Assembly (NCBI RefSeq): GCF_040719375.1
Contig: NZ_JBFDTP010000002.1
Coordinates: 2,108,001-2,172,000 of the forward strand
DNA from: Clostridium sp. AN503
GTDB taxonomy: Bacteria > Bacillota > Clostridia > Lachnospirales > Lachnospiraceae
Length of the DNA stretch: 64,000 nt
Reading direction: 5' to 3'
The notes under the pieces were generated by a model. That model was given only the letters and a program-made list of their open reading frames with translations. It ran no database searches and had not been told where the DNA came from. Shown piece by piece: positions 50,802 to 58,465 of this stretch (position 1 is the stretch's first letter; every line of letters starts with the position of its first letter). Made by a program: the position numbers and the translations under genes.

Positions 50802-50854
50802 AAAAAAATCCCCACTGAAACCAATACCACTACGGCATTCGTTTCAGTGAGGAT
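50802..50854 (-). terminator. Intrinsic terminator of the D-amino-acid operon
   Basis: Minus-strand TCACTGAAAC and GTTTCAGTGG arms with a 19-base loop, followed by ATTTTTTT, just after the dsdA stop. Confidence 0.8.
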
Positions 50855-50862
50855 GATTCCTT

Positions 50863-52227
50863 TTACACGATAAGTGCTTTTCCGGTCTGGTAGTACTGTT
50901 CCATCTCTTCCTCCGGCACCATGCTGCCACCAGTAGCCCAGACAAGCTGGATACTGTTGTGCACCGCCTTCTCAAGCCCTTCTTTTTTTAAATACTCCCG
51001 AAAAGCCGGATGCCGCTCCAGAAGCACAGGCCCGTACATCCCCGCCAGGGCGCTGGGTTCCAGATAGATCCCTTCGCTGTCCGCCAACTGGGCCAGCATC
51101 CGGTACATCCGCTCATCCATCAGGGAATAACAGCCGCTCATAAACGGCCGCATCAACTGCCCCACAAACCCGGACGCCCGCCCTACTGCCAGGCCATCCG
51201 CTACAGTCAGGTTATCGATCCCAAAGTCCTGGACACTCACCCTGTGATTCTCACCAGTTGCCATCCCCAGCATCATACAGCAGGAATGGGTCGGCTCTGC
51301 AAAAAAGCAGTGCGCCGCATCCTTAAAGATCATTTTGATCCCAAAAGCCACTCCGCCCGGACCTCCGCCCACGCCGCAGGGCAGATATACAAACAGCGGG
51401 TGATCCTGATCCACCTGGATATACTGCTCCTCAAACTGCTTCTTAAGCCGCAGGGCCGCCACGGAATACCCCAAAAACAGGGTCTTTGAATTCTCATCGT
51501 CCACAAAATGGCAGTACGGATCCTTCTCCGCCAGCCTGCGCCCTTCGGTAACCGCAACGCTGTAGTCCGACTCATATTCCATGACTGTCACGCCCTTGCT
51601 GCGGAGCATATCCTTCTTCCACTGGCGCGCATCAGCAGACATATGTACGGTCACGCGGAAGCCCAACTTCGCGCTCATGATCCCGATGGACAGACCCAGG
51701 TTTCCGGTAGAACCGACTCCTACGGAATATCTGGAAAAAAGCTCCTTAAACTCCGGGCTGTCGAACACACGGTAATCATCCCCTTCATGCAAAAGCCCGT
51801 GCTCCAGGGCGATATCCTCCGCCGTCTTTAATATCTCATAAATACCTCCCCGCGCCTTGATGGAACCGGAGATCGGCAGATGGCTGTCCAGCTTGGCCCA
51901 GAGTCTTCCGGGCAGCGCTGTCTCCTCCTGCGCTTCCAGCGCTTCCTTCATCCGCGGGATCTCTTTCACAGGTGATTCCAGGATTCCTCCAAAAGCAGCC
52001 GTCTCCGGAAATACAGCCTTAAAATACGGGGCAAACCGCTCCAGCCTGCTGCTGGCATCCAAAATATCCTCCATGGTCAGTTCGCACCCCGCTGCGGCAT
52101 CTTTAAAGCAGCATTTATCCGGATTCCTCCAGCCCGTTTCCCTCAGCGCACGGATGTCCTTTACGACCGGAACTGCCGCTTCCCATTCCTCCCATGTTTT
52201 CCCAAGCACTGTCTTCTCTGTAACCAT
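50863..52227 (-). CDS. dsdA: D-serine dehydratase
   Basis: A 454-residue PLP enzyme of the D-serine ammonia-lyase family. PISGSIKARGGIYE (about residues 118-131) carries the PLP Lys124, GSTGNLGLSIG (about 172) is the phosphate loop, and PCGVGGGPGGVAFG (about 283) is typical of DsdA. It turns D-serine into pyruvate and ammonia. It ends the operon after a D-aminoacylase and a GntP-type permease, which fits D-amino-acid use. Confidence 0.93.
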   Translation of the reverse strand: MVTEKTVLGKTWEEWEAAVPVVKDIRALRETGWRNPDKCCFKDAAAGCELTMEDILDASSRLERFAPYFKAVFPETAAFGGILESPVKEIPRMKEALEAQEETALPGRLWAKLDSHLPISGSIKARGGIYEILKTAEDIALEHGLLHEGDDYRVFDSPEFKELFSRYSVGVGSTGNLGLSIGIMSAKLGFRVTVHMSADARQWKKDMLRSKGVTVMEYESDYSVAVTEGRRLAEKDPYCHFVDDENSKTLFLGYSVAALRLKKQFEEQYIQVDQDHPLFVYLPCGVGGGPGGVAFGIKMIFKDAAHCFFAEPTHSCCMMLGMATGENHRVSVQDFGIDNLTVADGLAVGRASGFVGQLMRPFMSGCYSLMDERMYRMLAQLADSEGIYLEPSALAGMYGPVLLERHPAFREYLKKEGLEKAVHNSIQLVWATGGSMVPEEEMEQYYQTGKALIV

Positions 52228-52271
52228 CTTGTTTCTTCCTTTTCTCTACAATTATTTTATAGCGCTGCTGT

Positions 52272-53645
52272 TTAGTACATTCCAGGCAGGGCTCCGGAAA
52301 AGATATTGAGCAGCAGCACCACTGCAAAGCCGGTGAGGCTGGCAAGGGTGGTCGGATATGTGGTCGCGACAAACGCCTCCTTTACCGTCAGGTTACTGTA
52401 CCTGGCCGGCATCCAGAACGCGGCGTCCGTCGGAAGGGTGAGGCCTACCGTGCCCACACAGATCGCAAGACCTACGATGACCGGCGACATCCCCATCGCC
52501 ACCGCCGACGGACCCACGATCGACACAGTGGTCAGCATCGCAACCGTAGCGGAGCCGACTGCCGCACGGATGATCATAGCCAGCACAAATGCCAGCAGAA
52601 TGACCGGGATGTTCATCCTGGACAGCAGATCTACCAGAGCATCCCCCAATCCGCTCTTTTGCAGGATCGTTCCAAAACAGTTGCCGCAGCCGATTACCAT
52701 CAGAATGTTGCCCATGGAATCCGACGTCTTGTCGATATAGTTCCACAGCGTCGGGCTGACCACCGGCACCAGGTATTTGCGGAGCACAAAGCCAGACACG
52801 ATCATGGCGATGAACAGGGCCACATTATTATTGCCCAGAAAAGCAAATACCATATTGACCACATTGTCCGCCGGAAGCAGTACGCTGCAGATCGAATTGA
52901 TGACGATCAGCACGATCGGAAGGGCGATCAGGGCAAGGGTTAAGCCTGCAGATGGTTTTTCCGGGTCCGCCTTTAAAAGCTCCTCATTTTCCAGGATCTC
53001 CGCTGCCGCCGCCTTCGCCTCGTTTCTGTCCGCTGCGGTGGATCTCTTGTTCATTATATTAGCATACTGCCAGCCGCACAGCAAGCTTGCCGGAAGCGCC
53101 ACAATGATGCCGTAGATGATAAACCACCCCACATTGGCGCCGATCTGTCCCGCCACAGCCAGAGGGCCGGGCGTGGGAGCCACCACACAGTGGGTCAGCA
53201 AAAGGCCTGTAAAGAGCGCCGCCACATATGCGGTCGTTTTCTTTTTGGTGAACTTCTGAAGGCTGGTCACCAGCGGATTTAAGGTTATGTAGGCAGAACC
53301 AAAGTATACCGGGATGGAGACGATGAAACCGGCCAGGTTTAATGCCAGCATGTCGTTCTTTTTTCCGAAGGTGCGCAGCAGCCCCTTCGCCAGCTCCTCC
53401 ATACCGCCGGAATCTCCCAGCATCATTCCGAAAATACCGCCAAACAGGATCAGCAGTCCGATACTGGTCATAATGCTTCCAAAGCCGCTTGTCAGATGCC
53501 CCAGGGTATCCGTGAGCGGAAGCCCGCAGAGCAGAGCCATAATGACTGCGCAGGTAAAAAGGGATACGCCCGGGCTGACCTTGAAGACGATCAGGGACAC
53601 CAACAGGATCACCATGGTTATTACAAATGCGATTAATACGTTCAT
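52272..53645 (-). CDS. GntP-family permease
   Basis: A 457-residue membrane protein with about 12 helices and the GntP family words (SGFGSIMTSIGLLILFGGIFG, THCVVAPTPGPLAVAG in pieces, TVGLTLPTDAAFW). The family imports gluconate and related acids; the D-serine transporter DsdX is a member. With a D-aminoacylase and D-serine dehydratase around it, D-serine or an N-acyl-D-amino acid is the likely substrate. ATG 53645 has a GGGGAGGAAAG site; the longer frame runs back into the next gene. Confidence 0.88.
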   Translation of the reverse strand: MNVLIAFVITMVILLVSLIVFKVSPGVSLFTCAVIMALLCGLPLTDTLGHLTSGFGSIMTSIGLLILFGGIFGMMLGDSGGMEELAKGLLRTFGKKNDMLALNLAGFIVSIPVYFGSAYITLNPLVTSLQKFTKKKTTAYVAALFTGLLLTHCVVAPTPGPLAVAGQIGANVGWFIIYGIIVALPASLLCGWQYANIMNKRSTAADRNEAKAAAAEILENEELLKADPEKPSAGLTLALIALPIVLIVINSICSVLLPADNVVNMVFAFLGNNNVALFIAMIVSGFVLRKYLVPVVSPTLWNYIDKTSDSMGNILMVIGCGNCFGTILQKSGLGDALVDLLSRMNIPVILLAFVLAMIIRAAVGSATVAMLTTVSIVGPSAVAMGMSPVIVGLAICVGTVGLTLPTDAAFWMPARYSNLTVKEAFVATTYPTTLASLTGFAVVLLLNIFSGALPGMY

Positions 53646-53661
53646 ACTCTTTCCTCCCCTG

Positions 53662-55254
53662 TTATCCTTTGTGGCGAAGCATCTTTCCGGACATAACGCC
53701 GGTAAACTGCTTATCATGATAGACGAGCTGTCCATTGACATACACGTAGTCGATCCCCTCGGTAATGCTGTTGGAATTGCTGTATGTGGCTGTATCCTGC
53801 AGCCGGTCGTAATCAAAGATCACCAGGTCCGCATCATAGCCGTCCCGGATCAGGCCTTTATTCTTCACCAGAAGATATTCGGCAGTCAGCCCCGTCATCT
53901 TGTGGATGGCTTCCTCCAGCGTCAGGATTTTCTTTTCCCGGACAAAATAGGTGATCGCATGAGGGAATGTCCCGCTGGCGCGCGGATGGCCCTTCTCATT
54001 CCAGCTGCGGGTCAGACCGTCGCTGCCCACAACGCAGTACGGGTCGCGGATGATCTCACAGACGTCTTCGTCGCACATACTGCTGAATACGCCTCCAGTC
54101 TCACAGTTGTTCTCTACACACAGGTCAAAGAAAGCCTCCCATGGGTCCTTTCCAATCTCTGCCGCATACTCTGTGATGAAACGCCCTTCCGCCAGCGGAG
54201 TCCTGGGAGAAGAATAGACGTACACACCGCCCCAGCCTCCGGCATTTAAGTAGTAATTGTCATACGGGGTTTCCGGGTCCTCCATCTCCGCTCTCAGCTT
54301 TCTGCGGAATTCCGGATCTCTCAGCTTGTCCGTCATGGAACTGAATCCATTTTCAAAATACCACGGCGGCATACAGGCATTCAGCGTAGTCATGTTGCAG
54401 GTGTAAGGATACTGGTCGCAGATGACTTGGATCCCCTCCTCCCGCGCCTCATGGATCAGGCGCAGCGTCTCTTTTTGTTTTCCCCAGTTGGGTTTGCCCA
54501 ACATCTTGTGATGGGAGATATCCACGCGGACCCCCGCCTGCCTGCCCACATTGATGGTTTCCTTCACCGCTTCCACGATCTCGTTGGATTCATTGCGCAT
54601 ATGGCTTGCATAGATTCCGTTGTAAGGCGCGATCACCTTCGCCAGCTCAATGATCTCCTTCTCCTCTGCATAACAGCTGGGCGTATAGATCAAACCCGTG
54701 GAAAACCCTGCCGCACCGGCCTCCATCGCATCCCTTAAGATCTCTTTCATTTTTTCCAGCTCTTCGTCCGTAGCCGGGCGGTTCGCCATGCCCATGACCG
54801 CGATCCTCAAACTGCTGTGGCCGATATACATCTTGACATTGGCCGTGAGCGGCTGTGTGTCGGCATACTCTAAATATCTGCTAAAGCTCGTCCAGTTCAC
54901 CATGTCCTCCGGAAAACTTGTGGTCCCCATAGACAGCATGTTCTGGATATCCACAAGATTTTCAGGCGCAACCGGAGCCATGGACAGACCACACTGACCG
55001 ACGATCTCCGTGGTCACCCCCTGTGTCGTCTTAAACAGATGCGCGTCCTCCGTACCAAGCCTCATATCCCCGTGAGAATGTGCGTCGATAAATCCTGGGC
55101 AGACAACGCGCCCCGCAGCATCGATCACTTCTTTGGACTCCTCATCCCCCTGTGCCATCACGATCCTGCCATCCTGTATCCCTACACACCCCATAAAAGA
55201 CGGCGCTCCGCTGCCATCAATAATCTTTGCATTTTTAATCAACACCTCTAACAT
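53662..55254 (-). CDS. N-acyl-D-amino-acid deacylase (D-aminoacylase)
   Basis: A 530-residue amidohydrolase. FIDAHSHGD (about residues 56-64) is the metal His pair, GQCGLSMAP (about 89) has the Cys ligand, ASHMRNE (about 215) and DISHHKMLGKPNWG (about 242) the later His, and VGSDGL (about 361) the catalytic Asp. It removes the acyl group from N-acyl-D-amino acids. ATG 55254 has a GAGAGGAG site; the earlier frame is rejected. It is the first gene of the operon and has twin palindromic operators upstream. Related dihydroorotase/hydantoinase roles are less likely. Confidence 0.88.
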   Translation of the reverse strand: MLEVLIKNAKIIDGSGAPSFMGCVGIQDGRIVMAQGDEESKEVIDAAGRVVCPGFIDAHSHGDMRLGTEDAHLFKTTQGVTTEIVGQCGLSMAPVAPENLVDIQNMLSMGTTSFPEDMVNWTSFSRYLEYADTQPLTANVKMYIGHSSLRIAVMGMANRPATDEELEKMKEILRDAMEAGAAGFSTGLIYTPSCYAEEKEIIELAKVIAPYNGIYASHMRNESNEIVEAVKETINVGRQAGVRVDISHHKMLGKPNWGKQKETLRLIHEAREEGIQVICDQYPYTCNMTTLNACMPPWYFENGFSSMTDKLRDPEFRRKLRAEMEDPETPYDNYYLNAGGWGGVYVYSSPRTPLAEGRFITEYAAEIGKDPWEAFFDLCVENNCETGGVFSSMCDEDVCEIIRDPYCVVGSDGLTRSWNEKGHPRASGTFPHAITYFVREKKILTLEEAIHKMTGLTAEYLLVKNKGLIRDGYDADLVIFDYDRLQDTATYSNSNSITEGIDYVYVNGQLVYHDKQFTGVMSGKMLRHKG

Positions 55255-55338
55255 TGCATAACTCCTCTCCATCGTATATACCGCGTGTAACAGGTTCGCC
55301 GTTCTGCAGTCCGGCATCACTACAAGCTTCGAAGCTAG

Positions 55339-55357
55339 TGTTAAGTATAGATTAACA
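55339..55357. promoter_or_regulatory. Operator 1 of the D-amino-acid operon
   Basis: TGTTAA (55339-55344), seven bases, TTAACA (55352-55357). It overlaps the -10 element of the operon promoter. Confidence 0.65.
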
Positions 55358-55377
55358 TCAGTTCGTCAATATGTCAA
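55349..55377 (-). promoter_or_regulatory. Promoter of the D-amino-acid operon
   Basis: Minus-strand consensus TTGACA (55372-55377) and TAATCT (55349-55354) with a 17-base spacer, 95 bases from the D-aminoacylase start. Confidence 0.75.
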
Positions 55378-55474
55378 TTATTTTAATTAATAACAAACAT
55401 ATTTTGTGCGTTTTTTGATGTTTTACTGTATTAAATGTCATGTTTGTTTAGAAAATAGCATCTTTTTTATATAG

Positions 55475-55493
55475 TGTTAATATATATTTAACA
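55475..55493. promoter_or_regulatory. Operator 2 of the D-amino-acid operon
   Basis: TGTTAA (55475-55480), seven bases, TTAACA (55488-55493): the same dyad as operator 1, centred 136 bp away, near 13 helical turns, which would allow DNA looping. Confidence 0.6.
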
Positions 55494-55579
55494 TATTAAA
55501 GGGATGTTTTTTTATGAATTGATTTAGAGTTGAATTAATTTCCTTAATCGGGGACTTTATATTATTGTATTAGAAGAAC

Positions 55580-55738
55580 ATGAAAATAAAACACCAAAGC
55601 ATTCTAAGGACACAAATATTCGACAAACCAGTGAAGAGCATCCTTGAAGCGCTGCTACGAATGAACAGCTCCATACAAGCAGAAAGAACCTTCGGAACCG
55701 GTAAGATTAGAGTTATTTCTAGTTTCTATTGGCCATAA
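55580..55738 (+). pseudogene. Fragment of an IS1182-like transposase
   Basis: Fifty-two codons whose middle (EALLRMNSSIQAERTFG) resembles the C-terminal LRxNRSIQxEGAFG stretch of IS1182-family transposases. The rest of the protein is missing on both sides, and no terminal inverted repeats were seen. The surrounding gap 55255-55906 also holds the D-amino-acid operon promoter and operators, and otherwise only AT-rich sequence. Confidence 0.5.
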
Positions 55739-55906
55739 TGGCTGTTCTCCTGCATGTTTATAAAAATGGAAGGGCTGTGGAAAAATGGAATTAAATCAAC
55801 TCTATTTTTTCACAGCCCTAGAACAAACATATTTTTTGATTTACCAACTCGACTAGGAACGTTTCCTCTGGGGAGGCAGTTTACTGCAAATAGTATTCAG
55901 CAGAAC

Positions 55907-57232
55907 TTATTTATACTGTGCGTAAATATACTGATCTGTGTCATTGGTCCATATGACCCCTGTAACCTTATTGCCCAGCACAGACGGATCGCTCAGCTTC
56001 GCCTCTCTCCAATGGCTGAACTCGCTGCCTTCTTTTACGGGAGTCTTCTTTTTGATGGTTTTTGCAATAGTTGTCGTGTTGCCCCTGGAATGCATGGGAA
56101 CATCAAATTCTGCAAATACCTCTCCAGGGTCATCCGGTGAGGAGCCTGTCATAAAATACAGCTTCACCATCTCCGGATTCTTATTATACTGTGCATAGAT
56201 ATACTGGTCGGTCTCATCAACCCTGATAACGCTGACAATTTTGTTTCCCAACTTGGAATGATCGCTGAAGCTTTGCTCCTGCCAATGGCTGAAGGTATAT
56301 CCTTCTTTCTCCGGTTTGCTTGAACCAATCGTCTTAGCAACTGTGGTCTGATTCCTTCTGGAATTTTTTGGTACCTCATATTGAGCAAAAACCTCTCCAG
56401 GCTCAGCAGGGGAAGATCCTGTCATAAAATACAGATTAACTGTATCTTTTGGGGCCTCGGTTTCGGGCGGAGCCTCGGTCTCAGGTGGAGTCTCGGTCTC
56501 AGGTGGAGTCTCGGTCTCAGGTGGAGTCTCGGTCTCAGGCGGAGCCTCGGTCTCAGGTGGAGCCGTTGTCTCCGGCGGAACCTCCTCGTTCTTGGTCATC
56601 ACAAAACCGATGCTGTTTTCATTTCTGCCTATCTTATCAATTCTGGCTGATTCCGGTGTAAAGGTATACCCATCGAGCCTTGGTGTAATGACAACATCAC
56701 AGCCAGCGGGAGCGGTACAGGTATAATAGCCTCTGGATGTCGAAAGATCTTTTTGCTGTCCTAAATTGGTCACATTAAAATTGACAATGGGGTTTAAACC
56801 CGCAGGCAGCGTAGTACCATTCATTTTAATCATACCACTGACATTAAAAACATTTTGAGCACCTTCCGCTACCAAAATCAAATCCGCAGTGTCTTCATCC
56901 AGGAAAAGGCTCTTGCCGCTGGAAACATAGCCCGGCAATTCAGCGCGCACATTGAGGACGGCAAGAGTGGATTTATGGACATCTGTTGGTATTGAATAAC
57001 GGCCAGTTGCATCCGGACTGCCTACCCATTCTATATCAGACTCCACATTGGCACCGTACTTGACCGATATTCTTACATCCTCCACTCTGCCGCTGCCGCC
57101 AGAAAGAGTGATTAAACCGGTTATCGTTTTATATTCTATTTCTTCTGCCTTAACTGGCACAGGGCTGAAAACCGTCATCACCATGACTATCGCCAATGCC
57201 GAGGTCATTAACCGTTTAAACTTTCGAAACAT
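55907..57232 (-). CDS. Secreted repeat protein with PPET linker and two InlB-like repeats
   Basis: A 441-residue exported protein. Signal peptide at residues 1-29. Two carboxypeptidase-regulatory/Ig-like beta domains span about 34-125 and 128-212 (YTFTPESARI is a typical ending). A Pro/Glu/Thr linker of six-residue units (PPETEA/PPETET, about seven copies) spans about 217-258. Two copies of a 75-residue InlB B-repeat-like domain follow (VNLYFMTGSSPAEPGEVFAQY; VKLYFMTGSSPDDPGEVFAEF). No LPXTG or membrane anchor is visible at the C-terminus, so surface retention is unclear. It is monocistronic and likely an adhesin or wall-associated protein. Confidence 0.8.
   Translation of the reverse strand: MFRKFKRLMTSALAIVMVMTVFSPVPVKAEEIEYKTITGLITLSGGSGRVEDVRISVKYGANVESDIEWVGSPDATGRYSIPTDVHKSTLAVLNVRAELPGYVSSGKSLFLDEDTADLILVAEGAQNVFNVSGMIKMNGTTLPAGLNPIVNFNVTNLGQQKDLSTSRGYYTCTAPAGCDVVITPRLDGYTFTPESARIDKIGRNENSIGFVMTKNEEVPPETTAPPETEAPPETETPPETETPPETETPPETEAPPETEAPKDTVNLYFMTGSSPAEPGEVFAQYEVPKNSRRNQTTVAKTIGSSKPEKEGYTFSHWQEQSFSDHSKLGNKIVSVIRVDETDQYIYAQYNKNPEMVKLYFMTGSSPDDPGEVFAEFDVPMHSRGNTTTIAKTIKKKTPVKEGSEFSHWREAKLSDPSVLGNKVTGVIWTNDTDQYIYAQYK
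56455..56580. repeat. 18-bp tandem repeats in the surface protein gene
   Basis: About seven units of 18 bases encode the PPET(E)(A/T) linker. Three adjacent units are identical, so copy number may vary by slippage without changing frame. Confidence 0.85.
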
Positions 57233-57462
57233 ATGCTACCTCCACTATTTTTTCTTTTATCATACCGCACACCTGCCGCTGTAACTACCATTTATCAGCT
57301 CCGCCATCCCCCTTTTTTACAAAATACTCCCTGCCTCTTTTTAAATCACTTAATACTAACATATCGGGTGCTGACGATATGTGAAAGAATCGTTATAATA
57401 GTGTGAAAACAAGCACATCCGGAACGATTTCCTATAATTAATTACGGTGGCTTTTGCCGCCA

Positions 57463-57648
57463 TTACGGAACAGGAAGTTTGGAAGAAGTCAGATCAATAA
57501 GGGGCCGGTTCAGGGACAGAGCCATATCCTCTACGTAAGAAACAATATTAGAAGTAACCTGGTTGGCATAAGCAGAAAAATCTGTATGAATGCTAACAGG
57601 GGAATGTAGTTCCCAATTGATCGGTACGCAGATACCGCATAAGTGCAT
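57463..57648 (-). other. Unidentified open frame or gene remnant, about 61 residues
   Basis: The frame reads with normal-looking protein composition (INWELHSPVSIHTDF, SYVEDMALSLNRPLID) and stays open a further 15 codons upstream of its first Met. It has no convincing ribosome site and I recognise no family. It looks more like the 3' end of a lost gene than a working small protein. The 57233-57910 gap also holds the direct repeats described separately. Confidence 0.3.
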
Positions 57649-57730
57649 TATAGCACAAGCATCTACGGATGGGATGATTCTTATTTTGGTGATTTAAAGT
57701 TTGATTGCAGCCATCGGCTGCGATATGATA

Positions 57731-57783
57731 TAATATGAACACTTAGCGAGGTATTTCACGAGCTTAGTGTGAAGATATACCTG
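57731..57783. repeat. 53-bp direct repeat, copy 1
   Basis: Identical over 53 bases to 57837-57889, 106 bp further on. Each copy holds a near-palindrome (CACTTAGC and GCTTAGTG arms around GAGGTATTTCACGA). The spacer between the copies (57784-57836) contains a third, related but diverged palindrome starting CACTTAATGAGATCG. Confidence 0.9.
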
Positions 57784-57836
57784 GACACTTAATGAGATCG
57801 AGCCATAGGCGAAGATCGAATTTAGTGACCATGGTG

Positions 57837-57889
57837 TAATATGAACACTTAGCGAGGTATTTCACGAGCTTAGTGTGAAGATATACCTG
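57837..57889. repeat. 53-bp direct repeat, copy 2
   Basis: Exact second copy, ending 21 bases before the start codon of the XRE-cupin regulator, so it makes up most of that gene's leader. Confidence 0.9.
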
Positions 57890-57910
57890 CAGACCGAAAG
57901 GAGAACCATT

Positions 57911-58465
57911 TTGGAAGATTTGAACATCGGAAAGAAAATACAGGAACTGCGGACCAGGAAAGCCCTGTCCATCCGCAAGCTTTCCTCCATCGCCGGCATT
58001 ACCCCCTCCATGCTCAGCCAGATCGAGAACGAGCAGGTCAATCCGTCGATCAATACACTGAGGGCATTGGCAGATGCTCTCGAAGCCCCCCTCTATCACT
58101 TTTTCAGGGAAGAGTCCGAGGACCAGCCGGTCGTCACACCGAACCTCAGAAAGACCATCGGCCGGAAGGACGAGCCTGACGTCCTCTATGAGCTGCTGAC
58201 GCCGGACACCCGGGGCAGCATCGAATTCTGTATGATGGTGATCCCGGCTGCCTCAAGCTCCAGCTCCCACGCCCAAAGCCATGTGGGCGAGGAGGTTGCT
58301 TTTCTCTATTCCGGGGAGACGGTAGAACTGGAGATCGATACCCGCCGTTTTACGCTCCGGCAGGGCGACAGCGTGCGGATCCCCCCGCAGGCACAGCACA
58401 TCTGGCACAATCATACCAATGCGCCGGTGCAGGTGATCTTCGCCATCACCCCGCCGTCATTTTAG
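57911..58465 (+). CDS. XRE-cupin transcriptional regulator
   Basis: A 184-residue protein with an N-terminal XRE helix-turn-helix (residues 5-60; SIRKLSSIAGITPSMLSQIENEQVNPSINTL in pieces) and a C-terminal cupin domain (about 105-180; HVGEEVAFLYSGE and LRQGDSVRIPPQAQHIWHN). Relatives such as PuuR and SutR control amine, amino-acid or sulfur metabolism. The best start is TTG 57911, seven bases after AAAGGAG; the longer GTG start at 57875 lies inside the 53-bp repeat and is rejected. The stop overlaps the convergent M29 peptidase stop by four bases. Confidence 0.85.
   Translation: MEDLNIGKKIQELRTRKALSIRKLSSIAGITPSMLSQIENEQVNPSINTLRALADALEAPLYHFFREESEDQPVVTPNLRKTIGRKDEPDVLYELLTPDTRGSIEFCMMVIPAASSSSSHAQSHVGEEVAFLYSGETVELEIDTRRFTLRQGDSVRIPPQAQHIWHNHTNAPVQVIFAITPPSF

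Noticed and set aside
56455..56580. CRISPR-like tandem repeats
   Set aside because: They are in-frame 18-bp units that encode a Pro/Glu/Thr linker, with no spacers.
57731..57889. A CRISPR array
   Set aside because: Only two exact 53-bp copies with one spacer that is itself related to the repeat, and no cas genes in the window.
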